Positions 26,290 to 35,944 of a stretch of 64,000 nucleotides of DNA are shown one piece after another. The notes beneath the pieces were generated by a model. That model did not search any database. It was not told the DNA's origin and saw nothing but the letters and a program-made list of their open reading frames with translations. This stretch comes from Mycolicibacter icosiumassiliensis. GTDB lineage: Bacteria > Actinomycetota > Actinomycetes > Mycobacteriales > Mycobacteriaceae. Numbering within the stretch: the stretch's first letter is position 1; each line of letters opens with the position of its first letter. The stretch lies in NCBI RefSeq assembly GCF_900078685.2, contig NZ_LT546166.1, positions 842,136 through 906,135 on the forward strand, written 5' to 3'. A program made the translations under genes and the position numbers.

Positions 26290-27704
26290 GCGGGTGCCAT
26301 CGCGGTCTCTACCGGCGTCAGCTCCTCGGAAAGTCCAGCGGCACGGCGGATGTCGATGAACTCGTTGACCAGTGCATTGGTCACCTCATGCGGATCGTCA
26401 ACGGTGGCCCCGTCGGTCAGCACCGAGATGTTCAGCTGGTCCACGTAGCTCCATACGGTGATGTTCAGACCACTTCCGGCGGTCAACGGTCCCACCGAAT
26501 AAATCTCGGTGACCAGCGCGCCGCCCACCCTGCCACGCTCTCGCGGACCGGGAACATTGGAGATGTTGAGGTTGAGAACCTTGTTCTGACCGTCCTTACC
26601 CGACAGCCACCGGAACAATGACTCCGCCGGTGCCGGGGGCAGGTACGCAGACCACCGACTGACCAACTCCGGCCCGACCAGGTGGTGGGCCTCCTTGGCC
26701 AGGTCGGCCGCCTCCCGGGCCTTTGCGACCCGTTCCCGAACATCGGCCACATCGACCGGCAGCGCCACCAGCACACCGGAGAACCGGTTGCCGGAGATCC
26801 GGTCCGGGGAGAAGTCGAAACTCATCGGCACCGACGCCAGCAGCGGGTGATCCGACTTCCCGTCGTAGCGCAGCAGCAGCGTGCGCAACGCCCCAGCGGA
26901 GATGGCCAGCACCAGGTCGTTGATGGTGACACCCAACTTCTTGCTGGTCGCCTTGATATCGGCCAGCGCCAGCGTTGCGGTGGCGAACCGGCGTTCCGCA
27001 GTCAGCACATGATTGAGGAAGCTCGGCGGCGGGGTGAACGGCCGCGTCAGGTCGGCGGAGAGTTTGCGGGTGCTGCGCCGGACCCGTCCGATACCGGCTG
27101 CCGTGTAGCCGATGGTCGCCGGGATCTTGCCCATCTGCCGGAAATGGTCACGGAACGCCGACCGCACCAACTGCCCGCCGGTGGGGGCGGGATCGGTTTC
27201 GTAGGAGTCATCCTCGTTCAGCGCGCCTGCCACCAGATCCATACCGCGGGCCATCAGATTCGCCGACGCGATCCCGTCGGCCAGCGCGTGGTGGATCTTG
27301 CCGACCACCGCGATCCGGTTATTGGCCAGGCCATCGATGAAGTACATCTCCCACAGCGGCCGGCTGCGGTCCAGCGCAGTACTGCCGATCTCGCCGATGG
27401 CCTCATCGAGTTCGCGGCGGCCGCCCGGAGCGGGCAGCGACCACGGCCGGATGTGGTACGCCAGATCGACTTCGCAGTTTTCCCGCCACATCGGGTGATG
27501 AAATTTGCCGGGGATGTCCACCAGCTGGTACCGGAACGGATTCAACTTGTAGAGCCGGCCGTGGATCACCCGCCGGAAAGCCTCGACGTCGAACCCGTGC
27601 CGATCGGCGTCCAGTTCGATCACCGCGATCTTGAGAGTGTGCATATGCACGTTCGCCGTCTCGCTGTACAGCAGAAGCGCATCCCACCCGGTGAGCCGCT
27701 TCAC
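26286..27704 (-). CDS. Wax ester synthase / diacylglycerol acyltransferase (WS/DGAT)
   Basis: This 472-residue enzyme has the catalytic HHALADG motif near residue 137 and the second-family block LNISNVPGPRE in the C-terminal half. It uses acyl-CoA to esterify diacylglycerol or fatty alcohols into storage lipid. The length and position match Rv0221. The GTG at 27704 is preferred because GAGGGG lies six bases upstream. It overlaps the convergent fadD end by four bases. Its place beside LipC and FadD genes suggests turnover of neutral lipid. Confidence 0.92.
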   Translation of the reverse strand: MKRLTGWDALLLYSETANVHMHTLKIAVIELDADRHGFDVEAFRRVIHGRLYKLNPFRYQLVDIPGKFHHPMWRENCEVDLAYHIRPWSLPAPGGRRELDEAIGEIGSTALDRSRPLWEMYFIDGLANNRIAVVGKIHHALADGIASANLMARGMDLVAGALNEDDSYETDPAPTGGQLVRSAFRDHFRQMGKIPATIGYTAAGIGRVRRSTRKLSADLTRPFTPPPSFLNHVLTAERRFATATLALADIKATSKKLGVTINDLVLAISAGALRTLLLRYDGKSDHPLLASVPMSFDFSPDRISGNRFSGVLVALPVDVADVRERVAKAREAADLAKEAHHLVGPELVSRWSAYLPPAPAESLFRWLSGKDGQNKVLNLNISNVPGPRERGRVGGALVTEIYSVGPLTAGSGLNITVWSYVDQLNISVLTDGATVDDPHEVTNALVNEFIDIRRAAGLSEELTPVETAMAPA

Positions 27705-27748
27705 CCCAGACCCCTCGCCATGCACGGACCCTACCGCGGCACGCGGGC

Positions 27749-28981
27749 TCAGATGATCTGTTTGCTCCCGACCGTGCTGCGGTCGCGATGAATCTGGTTG
27801 AGGAACAAACCGATTGCCGTGCTCATCGCACCGGTGCGGGCCCCGTCGGTCATGTCGAAACCGTGCCCAGCGCCCGGCAACTCCAGGTACCCGACCTTGG
27901 AGCGCGATACCGCCCGCAGTCGATCGGCGAAGCTACGGGCCTGCTGCACCGGGATGACGGTGTCGGCACTGCCGTGGACGACCAGGAATGGCGGCGCGTC
28001 CGGATGCACCCGTGCGATCGGGGACGCCTGCCGGTAGATGCCTGGATGGCGCCGCATCGACCGGCCGACCACGACCCGCTCCAAGAAGTCGACGAACGCG
28101 ACCCGTTCGGGGGTGGAGCGATCCTCCCAGTCATAGCGGCCGTAGATCCCCACCACGGCGTCCACCGAGGTGTCGCCACCGGCCGGCAGTTGGTCGGCGA
28201 ATTCGCAGTCGCTGACCGCACTTCCGGTCAGCCCGGCCAGGGCAGCCAGATGCCCGCCCGCCGAGGAGCCCGCCACGGCCACGAAATTGCGGTCACCGCC
28301 GAATTTGTCGACGTTGGCGTGCGCCCAGGCGATCGCGGTCTTGACGTCGACGATGTGGCTCGGCCACCGGTTGTGCGGGGCGACCCGGTAGTCGATCGAC
28401 AGGCACACCCAGCCCTGCTCGGCCAAGTGGGACAGCAGCGCATAACCCTGCAACAGCCGGCTGCCGTGCACCCAGGCACCACCGGGGACGTAGATCAGCA
28501 CCGGCGCCGGTCCGTCCGGCAGCTCGCGGGGCCGCCACACGTCGAGCACCTGCGCGGGGTCACTGCCGTATTGCACCCCGGAGCGGTAGATGTGCTTGCG
28601 GTGCTGCAACGCCTTGACCACCGGCGGAGCCTGCTCCGGTTCGGGCCAGGCGATGTCGAGGTCGGCCGCCGAGACCACCCCGCGCAGCGCGGCATCGCTC
28701 ACCACAGGCGTCTGCTCGCGCTCCCGTTTGCGGACGGCGGCGGCCCCCGGAGCCAGCCAGGACTTGGCGGCACTGGAGAAGAACTCCGGCATATGGCGGG
28801 TGCCCCACACCCCCATCGCGGTCATCCCACCCAGCGGTTCCAGGTGCTTGCCGACCACCGGCAAGGACGCTGAGGCAACGCTGAGCGCCAGCAGGTAGTC
28901 GGCCGTCCGGGCTCGCTTCAGCCAACGCAGCCGGCCGGCCAGGTTGAGCCCGGTCTCCGGGGTCTGCGATCGTCCCGTCAT
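27749..28981 (-). CDS. lipC: Esterase/lipase LipC
   Basis: This 410-residue alpha/beta hydrolase has an N-terminal helical region (about residues 1-100) that may attach to the membrane or cell wall, then the hydrolase domain. PGGAWVHGS is the oxyanion-hole region, GSSAGGHLAALAG the nucleophile elbow with Ser, and HGSADTVIPV and GAGHGFDM supply Asp and His. LipC (Rv0220) is a cell-surface esterase in M. tuberculosis. It lies 44 bases from the wax synthase gene on the same strand, probably cotranscribed. Confidence 0.9.
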   Translation of the reverse strand: MTGRSQTPETGLNLAGRLRWLKRARTADYLLALSVASASLPVVGKHLEPLGGMTAMGVWGTRHMPEFFSSAAKSWLAPGAAAVRKREREQTPVVSDAALRGVVSAADLDIAWPEPEQAPPVVKALQHRKHIYRSGVQYGSDPAQVLDVWRPRELPDGPAPVLIYVPGGAWVHGSRLLQGYALLSHLAEQGWVCLSIDYRVAPHNRWPSHIVDVKTAIAWAHANVDKFGGDRNFVAVAGSSAGGHLAALAGLTGSAVSDCEFADQLPAGGDTSVDAVVGIYGRYDWEDRSTPERVAFVDFLERVVVGRSMRRHPGIYRQASPIARVHPDAPPFLVVHGSADTVIPVQQARSFADRLRAVSRSKVGYLELPGAGHGFDMTDGARTGAMSTAIGLFLNQIHRDRSTVGSKQII

Positions 28982-29070
28982 TGGCGCAGGGTACCGCGTC
29001 GGGGCCCGGAGGCGGCCGCAATCAGGTGGGTTGGCGACGCCGCCGATCCGGCGCCGGTAATACTGAGCCG

Positions 29071-29967
29071 ATGGTGAGCAGCGGGTTCCATCCAGATCTG
29101 CGCAGCACGGCCCGGATCCTTCCGCGTGGCGGGATCGGTCCTCGGACCGTGCCGCTGCTGCAGAGACTCACCGGGCTGCAGGGCCGTCGCACCCCCGGCG
29201 ATGTCGAGGTCTTGGACCTGCCCTCGGGAGCAGGCGTCCGGATCTTTCGGCCGCCGCATCGCCCGGCCGATCCGGCACCGGCACTGCTGTGGATCCACGG
29301 TGGGGGCTACGTCATCGGCACGGCCGCCCAGGATGACCGGCTCTGCCGCAGGTTCAGCGCGGAATTGGGCGCCACCGTCGCATCGGTGGACTACCGACTC
29401 GCGCCGCAGAACCCCTATCCCGCCGCGTTGGAGGACTGCTGGGCAGCGCTGACCCGGCTCGCCGAGCTGCCCGGGGTCGATCCGGCCCGGATCGCGATCG
29501 GCGGCGCCAGTGCCGGCGGCGGGCTGGCCGCCGCCCTGGCGCAGTGGGCCGCCGACCGTGGCGAGATCTCCCCCGTGCTGCAGCTACTGGTGTACCCGAT
29601 GCTCGACGATCGCAGTGCGGCGCTGCCGGCCAATCGCAGTTACCGACTGTGGAATCCGCGGAGCAACCTGTTCGGCTGGACCGCCTATCTGGGCGATGCG
29701 GATCCGCAGGTCGCGGTGCCGGCACGGCGCGCCGACCTGAGCGGGCTGGCACCGGCCTGGATGGGGGTGGGCACCTTGGACCTGTTCCACGACGAAGATC
29801 TGGCGTACGCGGAGCGACTGCGTCAAGCCGGTGTGCCCTGCCAGGTCGAGACCGTCCCCGGGGCATTCCACGGGTTCGACCTGTTGATGCCCAAAGCCGC
29901 AGTCTCGCGGGCATTCTTCGCCAGCCAATGCGAAAGCCTGCGTAACGCCTTCGGCCGGAAGGCCTGA
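29071..29967 (+). CDS. lipW: Alpha/beta hydrolase fold-3 esterase LipW
   Basis: This 298-residue hormone-sensitive-lipase-type esterase has IHGGGYVIGTA as the HGGG oxyanion motif, GGASAGGGLAAAL as the nucleophile elbow, HDEDLAYAERL for the acid and GAFHGFDLL for the catalytic His. Size and position match Rv0217c. It is divergent from lipC with 89 bases between, and three bases separate its stop from the downstream dehydrogenase start, so lipW probably begins a three-gene transcript. Confidence 0.92.
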   Translation: MVSSGFHPDLRSTARILPRGGIGPRTVPLLQRLTGLQGRRTPGDVEVLDLPSGAGVRIFRPPHRPADPAPALLWIHGGGYVIGTAAQDDRLCRRFSAELGATVASVDYRLAPQNPYPAALEDCWAALTRLAELPGVDPARIAIGGASAGGGLAAALAQWAADRGEISPVLQLLVYPMLDDRSAALPANRSYRLWNPRSNLFGWTAYLGDADPQVAVPARRADLSGLAPAWMGVGTLDLFHDEDLAYAERLRQAGVPCQVETVPGAFHGFDLLMPKAAVSRAFFASQCESLRNAFGRKA

Positions 29968-29970
29968 CCG

Positions 29971-31038
29971 GTGGCCGGCTCCAGCCCCGAAGAACTGCGG
30001 GCACTGCGCGGCGCGGTCGCAGAGTTGATGACCAAACGCTCACCCGACGACGATGTCTGGCCGGAGTTGGCGGCCATGGGCCTGCTCGGACTGCTGGTGC
30101 CCGAGCAGTACGGCGGCTCCGGTGCCGGATTGGTCGAGGTAGGCGTGGTCGCCGAAGAGCTGGGCCGGGTGCTGTTCTCCGGGCCTTACCTGTCGACGGC
30201 GGTGCTTGCGGTCAATCTTCTTATGGCCGTCGATGACCCGGCACAACGCGAGGAGGTGCTGCCGGCCGTCGCTGCCGGACGCACCCGGGTGGCCGTCGCC
30301 TTCGCCGAGGGCGATTCGACCCGTCCACCCGCGACACCGGCCACCGCGGCCCGCGGCGGAGCGAGCCCGCTGGTCTCCGGCGAGAAGCGGTTCGTGCTCG
30401 ACGCGGACGGCGCCGACCTGCTCTACATCCTGGCCGACTCCGAGGACGGACCCGGGATCTTCGCCGTCGACCCGGCCGGACCCGGCGTGACGGTGGAACG
30501 GCTGACCACGGTCGATCCCTCACGCCGGCAATGTCTGGTCCGATTGGCAGAGGCCCCGGCGACCACGGTCGGCTCGCCCGGAGCCGGGGTCGCGGCATTG
30601 ACCGCCGCACTGGACCGTTCCGCAGTGGCACTGCTCGGCGAGCAGGCCGGTGCCGCCCGGTTCGCCCTGGAGATGGCCCGCGACTACGCCAAAACCCGCT
30701 TCCAATTCGGCCGGGCCATCGGCAGTTTCCAGGCCGTCAAGCACATGTGCGCCGACATGTTGTTGGAGGCCGAGTCGGCAGTCTCGGCCGCTCGCCAGGT
30801 GGCTGCGGCCGGCGCCGACGGATCTGCGGACTGGACCGCGGATCTGGCACTGGCGCAGGCGTATTGCTCGGATGCCTTCGTCTTCGTGGGCGCCACCAAC
30901 ATCCAGGTACACGGCGGAATCGGATTCACCTGGGAACATCCCGCCCACCGGTATCTGCGCCGGGCGCGCAGCGACGCCCACCTTTTTGGCAGTCCCTCCT
31001 GGCACCGGGAGCGCTACCTGCACGAGATCGGAGCGTGA
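29971..31038 (+). CDS. Acyl-CoA dehydrogenase, catalytic subunit of a pair
   Basis: This 355-residue acyl-CoA dehydrogenase is short at the N-terminus. PEQYGGSGAGLVEVGVVAEELG, YAKTRFQFGRAIGSFQAVKH and HGGIGFTWEHPAHRYLRRA are typical, the last holding the glutamate used as catalytic base in FadE29/ChsE2-like subunits. The GTG at 29971 follows lipW by three bases. Paired half-type FadE proteins form alpha2-beta2 enzymes acting on bulky CoA esters such as steroid side chains. The partner is the next gene. Confidence 0.87.
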   Translation: MAGSSPEELRALRGAVAELMTKRSPDDDVWPELAAMGLLGLLVPEQYGGSGAGLVEVGVVAEELGRVLFSGPYLSTAVLAVNLLMAVDDPAQREEVLPAVAAGRTRVAVAFAEGDSTRPPATPATAARGGASPLVSGEKRFVLDADGADLLYILADSEDGPGIFAVDPAGPGVTVERLTTVDPSRRQCLVRLAEAPATTVGSPGAGVAALTAALDRSAVALLGEQAGAARFALEMARDYAKTRFQFGRAIGSFQAVKHMCADMLLEAESAVSAARQVAAAGADGSADWTADLALAQAYCSDAFVFVGATNIQVHGGIGFTWEHPAHRYLRRARSDAHLFGSPSWHRERYLHEIGA

Positions 31039-31039
31039 G

Positions 31040-32200
31040 ATGACGCAGCCCGACGCAGCAGACGACGCACTTCGCGGGGAAGTCCGCGACTGGCTGGCCG
31101 CCAACTGGGCGCCCGGTACCGATCGGGCCAGCTTCGCCGCGGCGATGCTCGCCGCCGGATGGACCGCGCCAAGCTGGGAGCCGGACTGCTACGGACGCGG
31201 CCTGACCGATCGTCAATCCCGTTTGGTGGCAGCCGAATTCGCTGCTGTCGGCGCTCCAGGAACCGGTCATGACCGGGCCGACCTGTTCGCCTGCACCATC
31301 CACGACCGCGGCTCGGACGAGCAGAAGCGCAGGCTGCTGCCCCCGGCCCTGCGCGGGGAGACCAAGTCGTGCCTGCTCTACAGCGAACCCGGAGCGGGAT
31401 CGGACTTGGCCGGTCTGCGCACCCGCGCCGAGCGTGACGGTGACGACTGGATTGTCAACGGGCAGAAGGTCTGGACGTCGTTCGCGACGACCGCCGACTA
31501 CGGCATGCTGGTGGCGCGCACCAACCCGGATGTGCCCAAACACAACGGGATCACCTTTTTCATGCTGCCGATGCGCCAGCCCGGCGTGGAGGTCCGGCCG
31601 ATCCACCAGATCACCGGCGAATCAGAGTTCAACGAGGTGTTTCTGACCAACGCCCGGGTTCCCGACGCCAATCGCATCGGCGAACCCGGCGAAGGATGGT
31701 CAGTGCTACAGGTCGCACTGGGCTACGAGCGCCGGCTGATGGGTGATGTCGCGCGCACCGCACGCCGTAAGGAGAAGTCCAGCGGCTTGGTCGAATTGGC
31801 CCGCGATGCCGGTTGTCTTGCAGACTCCCACATCCGTCAGGAGATAGCCCGCATCCAAGCGCTGGCCACGGTGAACCGATGGAACAATCAGCGGGCCAAG
31901 ACCAGCACCGACCGCGCCGAGGCCGCCACCCTGCTGGCACTCGGCAAGATCGCCATGTCGCGCATCCTGCACGAGACGGCCCGAGTCCAGACCGAGATCG
32001 TCGGCGTCGAGTCGATGCTCGCCGGTCCGGACAATCCGGTCGGCGACGCGGTGACCTTCCGGGCGCTCAACGCCTACTTCACCTCGATCGGCGGCGGCAC
32101 AGACCAGATTCAGCGCAACATCATCGGCGAGCGGGTGTTGGGCTTGCCCAAGGAGCCCGACCCCTATCGCGACGCCCCGTTCCGGGATCTACCGCACTAA
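31040..32200 (+). CDS. Acyl-CoA dehydrogenase, second subunit of a pair
   Basis: This 386-residue subunit has LYSEPGAGSDLAGLRTRAERDGDDWIVNGQKVWTS-type FAD-binding blocks and the C-terminal SIGGGTDQIQRNIIGERVLGLPKEP of FadE26/28-type partners. The catalytic base region is not the GFTWEH type, so it probably supplies FAD contacts. The ATG at 31040 is one base after the previous stop, so the two subunits are translationally coupled. The H37Rv order has nothing between lipW and Rv0216, so this pair is inserted or was lost in M. tuberculosis. Confidence 0.88.
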   Translation: MTQPDAADDALRGEVRDWLAANWAPGTDRASFAAAMLAAGWTAPSWEPDCYGRGLTDRQSRLVAAEFAAVGAPGTGHDRADLFACTIHDRGSDEQKRRLLPPALRGETKSCLLYSEPGAGSDLAGLRTRAERDGDDWIVNGQKVWTSFATTADYGMLVARTNPDVPKHNGITFFMLPMRQPGVEVRPIHQITGESEFNEVFLTNARVPDANRIGEPGEGWSVLQVALGYERRLMGDVARTARRKEKSSGLVELARDAGCLADSHIRQEIARIQALATVNRWNNQRAKTSTDRAEAATLLALGKIAMSRILHETARVQTEIVGVESMLAGPDNPVGDAVTFRALNAYFTSIGGGTDQIQRNIIGERVLGLPKEPDPYRDAPFRDLPH

Positions 32201-32235
32201 CCCGCCAGTCCCGCGAGCGCAAATGGGGCGTGGGG

Positions 32236-33204
32236 CTAGAACTGCAAGGCAGTGAAACGCCAGTCCAGTACCTGGCGATCCGGTTCACCGGCGGCGCCGA
32301 CGGCGTAGACCACCGACCGCAGCCCCAGCACGCTGTCGCGGGCGGATTCGGTGTGCAGTTCGCTGTAGAGGGTGTCGCCTTCACGGACCGGCGCCGTGTG
32401 ATCGCAGGACTGCCAGCCCAGCACCGTGACCAGGTTCGGCAACAGTCGAGACGCCTGAGCCAGCGCCAGCCCGATGGTGTGTCCGCCGTAGACCAGCCGT
32501 TGCCCGGCGACTCGCGAATCATGATGGGTGGCGGCTACGTTGAGGGTCAATCGAGCCAGCTCCGGGGCGCAGGAGACCACATCACCGGTGCTGGTCAGGA
32601 CCGTGCCCGCTAGACCAGGGTCGAAGTGGGGCCCCGGCACCCGTTGCCGAAACTCCGCGGCATCCCAATCTGCGGTCACGTCCGGCGGCGCCGCGAGTCC
32701 TGCACCAATGGCAGATAGGTCATCGCGGTGGCCGGTATCAGGAGCATCGGGCGACAGCGGCAGCATCGCGCAGCGGTAGAAGTCGAGCACCAACCGGTCC
32801 AGCTGGTCGATGGTCGTTATCCGCAGCGCCACCAACCCGGTGGACTCACGTTCGGGCTTGGCTGAATTCTGCTTCAGTCCAACCACTTCCGTGCGGGTAA
32901 AAACGGTATCGCCGATCACCGGATACCGAACGAAGGCCAAGCCGCGGTAGAAGAGGTTGGCCTTGACGCGCCGAGTGACCAGAGTGGACTGCCCGATCGC
33001 GACGTCGCAGACCAGCCCGGGGTGGGCCAGTGGCGTCGTCGCCCCAGTCACCGCTCGGGACAATTCGGCATCCAGCGGCAGCCGTAGCCGATCCCCAAGG
33101 ATCGCCTGATGCAGCGCGGCCGCACCGGCCGTCAGGGTCATCGCCGGAGCCTCGTCGAACACCTGGCCGACCCGGAGCTGGTCAAAGTAGGGGCCGCTGG
33201 TCAC
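32236..33204 (-). CDS. Double hot-dog MaoC-like hydratase (Rv0216-like)
   Basis: This 322-residue protein has two hot-dog halves: the C-terminal half carries YGGHTIGLALAQASRLLPNL and a VLGWQSCDHTAPVREGDTL segment, the N-terminal half GPYFDQLRVGQVF. It matches Rv0216, a structurally known double hot-dog protein resembling (R)-hydratases. The GTG at 33204 is chosen because AGGA lies seven bases upstream, and only 27 bases separate it from the divergent fadE3. It probably hydrates or dehydrates an acyl-CoA; the substrate is unknown. Confidence 0.87.
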   Translation of the reverse strand: MTSGPYFDQLRVGQVFDEAPAMTLTAGAAALHQAILGDRLRLPLDAELSRAVTGATTPLAHPGLVCDVAIGQSTLVTRRVKANLFYRGLAFVRYPVIGDTVFTRTEVVGLKQNSAKPERESTGLVALRITTIDQLDRLVLDFYRCAMLPLSPDAPDTGHRDDLSAIGAGLAAPPDVTADWDAAEFRQRVPGPHFDPGLAGTVLTSTGDVVSCAPELARLTLNVAATHHDSRVAGQRLVYGGHTIGLALAQASRLLPNLVTVLGWQSCDHTAPVREGDTLYSELHTESARDSVLGLRSVVYAVGAAGEPDRQVLDWRFTALQF

Positions 33205-33231
33205 CAGAAAATCCTGACATACGGTGAACCG

Positions 33232-34383
33232 ATGAACCACGAAGAGTCGATCTTGGTCGAAACCGTGCGTCAGTTCATCGACCGGGAGGTGAAGCCGACG
33301 GTCCGCGACGTCGAGCACGCCAACACCTACCCGCAAGCGTGGATCGAACAGATGAAACACCTCGGCGTCTACGGTCTTGCCGTTCCCGAGGAATACGGCG
33401 GTACCCCGGTGTCGATGCCGTGCTACGTACTCGTGACACAGGAGCTGGCCCGCGGCTGGATGAGCCTGGCCGGGGCGATGGGTGGCCACACCGTGGTCGC
33501 CAAGCTGCTGACCCTGTTCGGTACCGACGAGCAGAAGCAGCGTTACCTACCGGCCATGGCCACCGGAGCGCTGCGCGCCACTATGGCCCTCACCGAACCG
33601 GGCGGCGGCAGCGACCTACAGAACATGACGACGTCCGCCGTGCCGTCGGCCGACCCGGACACGCTGGTGATCAACGGCTCCAAAACCTGGATCTCCAACG
33701 CCCGCTACTCGGGATTGATTGCGCTGCTGGCCAAAACCGATCCGAAGGCCACCCCGCGACATAGCGGGATCTCGGTCCTACTGGTGGAGAACCCCAGCGC
33801 CGGGCTGACGATATCCCGGGATCTGCCGAAGCTGGGCTACAAGGGCGTCGAGAGCTGCGAGCTGAGCTTCGACGGCTGTCAGGTGCCGGCGGCTGCGGTG
33901 CTCGGCGGCACACCCGGCAACGGCTTCGCCCAGATGATGAAGGGACTGGAGACCGGTCGCATCCAGGTGGCGGCACGAGCCTTGGGTGTGGCGACGGCCG
34001 CGCTCGACGATGCACTCGCCTACGCCCAGCAACGGGAGAGTTTCGGCCAGCCGATCTGGAAGCACCAAAGCGTGGGCAACTATCTGGCCGAGATGGCGAC
34101 TAAGTTGACGGCCGCCCGCCAGCTCACCCGCTATGCCGCGGAACGCTATGACAGTGGGCAGCGCTGCGACATGGAGGCCGGTATGGCCAAGTTGTTCGCC
34201 TCAGAAGCCGCGATGGAAATCGCACTGAACGCGGTGCGCATCCACGGCGGCTACGGCTACTCGACCGAATACGATGTGGAACGCTACTTCCGGGACGCAC
34301 CGCTGATGATCGTCGGCGAGGGCACTAATGAGATCCAGCGCAATGTTATTGCGGCACAGCTGGTTGCCCGCGGCGGTATCTAA
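33232..34383 (+). CDS. fadE3: Acyl-CoA dehydrogenase FadE3
   Basis: This 383-residue acyl-CoA dehydrogenase is complete. VPEEYGGTPV, ALTEPGGGSDLQNM, WISNARYSG, FGQPIWKHQSVGNYLAEM and HGGYGYSTEYDVERYFRDAPLMIVGEGTNEIQRN are all present; the last holds the catalytic glutamate of short- and branched-chain enzymes. Position and size match Rv0215c (fadE3). It is head-to-head with the Rv0216-like hydratase and tail-to-tail with fadD4 with eight bases between. It probably dehydrogenates an acyl-CoA made by FadD4 and handed to the hydratase. Confidence 0.92.
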   Translation: MNHEESILVETVRQFIDREVKPTVRDVEHANTYPQAWIEQMKHLGVYGLAVPEEYGGTPVSMPCYVLVTQELARGWMSLAGAMGGHTVVAKLLTLFGTDEQKQRYLPAMATGALRATMALTEPGGGSDLQNMTTSAVPSADPDTLVINGSKTWISNARYSGLIALLAKTDPKATPRHSGISVLLVENPSAGLTISRDLPKLGYKGVESCELSFDGCQVPAAAVLGGTPGNGFAQMMKGLETGRIQVAARALGVATAALDDALAYAQQRESFGQPIWKHQSVGNYLAEMATKLTAARQLTRYAAERYDSGQRCDMEAGMAKLFASEAAMEIALNAVRIHGGYGYSTEYDVERYFRDAPLMIVGEGTNEIQRNVIAAQLVARGGI

Positions 34384-34391
34384 CCGGCTCA

Positions 34392-35921
34392 TCACGCCGA
34401 ATACTTGGCCACCAATTCGTTCTTATAGAGCTTGCCGGTATCGGTACGCGGCAGCTGCTCCTCGAACGCGATCGATCGCGGACATTTGTAGTGCGCCAAG
34501 CGCTCCCGCACCCAGTCGAGCAGTTCTGCGGCGAACGCAGGCGTGGCGTCGGCCGGGTCGACGGTCTGCACGGCCGCCTTCACGCTCTGGCCCATCTCGT
34601 CGTCGGGGATGCCGAACACAGCCGCGTCCAACACCTTCGGGTGCGTGATCAACAGATTCTCCGCTTCCTGCGGGTAGATGTTCACCCCGCCGGAGATGAT
34701 CATGTGGTGGCGGCGGTCGGTGAGGTACAGATAGCCCTCGTCATCGAGATAGCCGACGTCACCGACGGTCGTCCACCCTTGCGCGTGACGCGATTTCGCG
34801 GTCTTGTCCGGATCGTTGAGGTATTCGAAGGCGTTGCCGCCCTCGAAGTAGATCTCGCCGGCCTGCCCGGCCGGCAACTCCTTGCCGTCCTCATCGAGAA
34901 TGTGCACCGCACCGAACATCGCCTTGCCCACCGAGCCGGGGTGCTTGAGCCATTCGTCGGCACTGATCAGCGTCGAGCCGTGCGCCTCCGATGAGGCGTA
35001 GTACTCGTCGACGATCGGCCCCCACCAGTCGATCATCTGCTGCTTAATCTCCACCGGGCACGGCGCGGCGGCGTGCATGACTCGCTTGAGACTGGACACG
35101 TCATAAGAATCACGCACTCCCGCAGGCAGTTTCAGCATTCGGGTGAAGTGTGCCGGCACGAACTGCCCGTGGGTGACGCGATAGCGCTGGATCGCGTCGA
35201 GCGCGGACTGCGCGTCGAACTTCTCCATGACGACGGTGGTCAGCCCGGCCGCCTGCACTTGCATCGACCACACCGACGGCGCGGTGTGATACAGCGGCGC
35301 CGGGCTCAGATAGACCGAACCCGGACCCATCCACACCGAGACCAGCATCGCCATCAGCCCCGGAACCTCGGCCGGGGGCAGGTGTGGCAGTGGACGTTTG
35401 ATGCCTTTTGGCCGCCCGGTGGTGCCCGACGAATACTGCAGTAGATCACCCTCGATCTCGTCGTCGATGGGTGTATCCGGTTGGTCGGCAACGCATTCCG
35501 GGTAGCGCTGCCAACCGCTCAAGTCGGCCTCGTCCGTTCCGCAGGCGATCAGCAGCAGCTCGGGCAGGCCGGCCGGAAGATGCTCGGCGAGGCCGGCGCA
35601 GGTCTGGCGCAGCGCGGCCGATCCGATGATCGCCTTGGCGTTGCTGTTGTCGATGATGTACGCGGCTTCCGCCGCGGTCAGATGGGTGTTGATCGGCACG
35701 TAGTACAGGCCGCTGCGCCGCGCCGCCCACATCGCCGCGTGGAAGTGCTCGTTGTTCTCCATGAGAATCGCGACGACATCGCCCTCCACCAGCCCTGCGG
35801 CACGGAAGAAGTGCGCCAACCGGTTCGCCCGGGCTTCCAGCTCGCCGAAGGTGACGACGACGCCGGAGGGGTGCAGGATGACGGCCGGGTTGTCGGCATC
35901 GAGGTGCTCGCGAATCTGCAT
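34392..35921 (-). CDS. fadD4: Acyl-CoA synthetase FadD4
   Basis: This 509-residue adenylate-forming ligase has the P-loop block LLQYSSGTTGRPKGIKRPL, EYYASSEAHGST for A5, TTVGDVGYLDDEGYLYLTDRRHHMIISGGVNIYPQE for the hinge and RTDTGKLYKNEL for the A10 lysine. The N-terminus MQIREHLD fits FadD4 (Rv0214). The ATG at 35921 is 24 bases from a perfect TTGACA/TGTCAA inverted repeat. The specific acid is unknown. Confidence 0.92.
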   Translation of the reverse strand: MQIREHLDADNPAVILHPSGVVVTFGELEARANRLAHFFRAAGLVEGDVVAILMENNEHFHAAMWAARRSGLYYVPINTHLTAAEAAYIIDNSNAKAIIGSAALRQTCAGLAEHLPAGLPELLLIACGTDEADLSGWQRYPECVADQPDTPIDDEIEGDLLQYSSGTTGRPKGIKRPLPHLPPAEVPGLMAMLVSVWMGPGSVYLSPAPLYHTAPSVWSMQVQAAGLTTVVMEKFDAQSALDAIQRYRVTHGQFVPAHFTRMLKLPAGVRDSYDVSSLKRVMHAAAPCPVEIKQQMIDWWGPIVDEYYASSEAHGSTLISADEWLKHPGSVGKAMFGAVHILDEDGKELPAGQAGEIYFEGGNAFEYLNDPDKTAKSRHAQGWTTVGDVGYLDDEGYLYLTDRRHHMIISGGVNIYPQEAENLLITHPKVLDAAVFGIPDDEMGQSVKAAVQTVDPADATPAFAAELLDWVRERLAHYKCPRSIAFEEQLPRTDTGKLYKNELVAKYSA

Positions 35922-35944
35922 GGGCTGACTGTACCGCCCGCAAT

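Noticed and set aside
26682..27791. 369-codon plus-strand frame opposite the wax synthase
   Set aside because: It is antisense to WS/DGAT with its HHALADG motif and has no recognisable domain.
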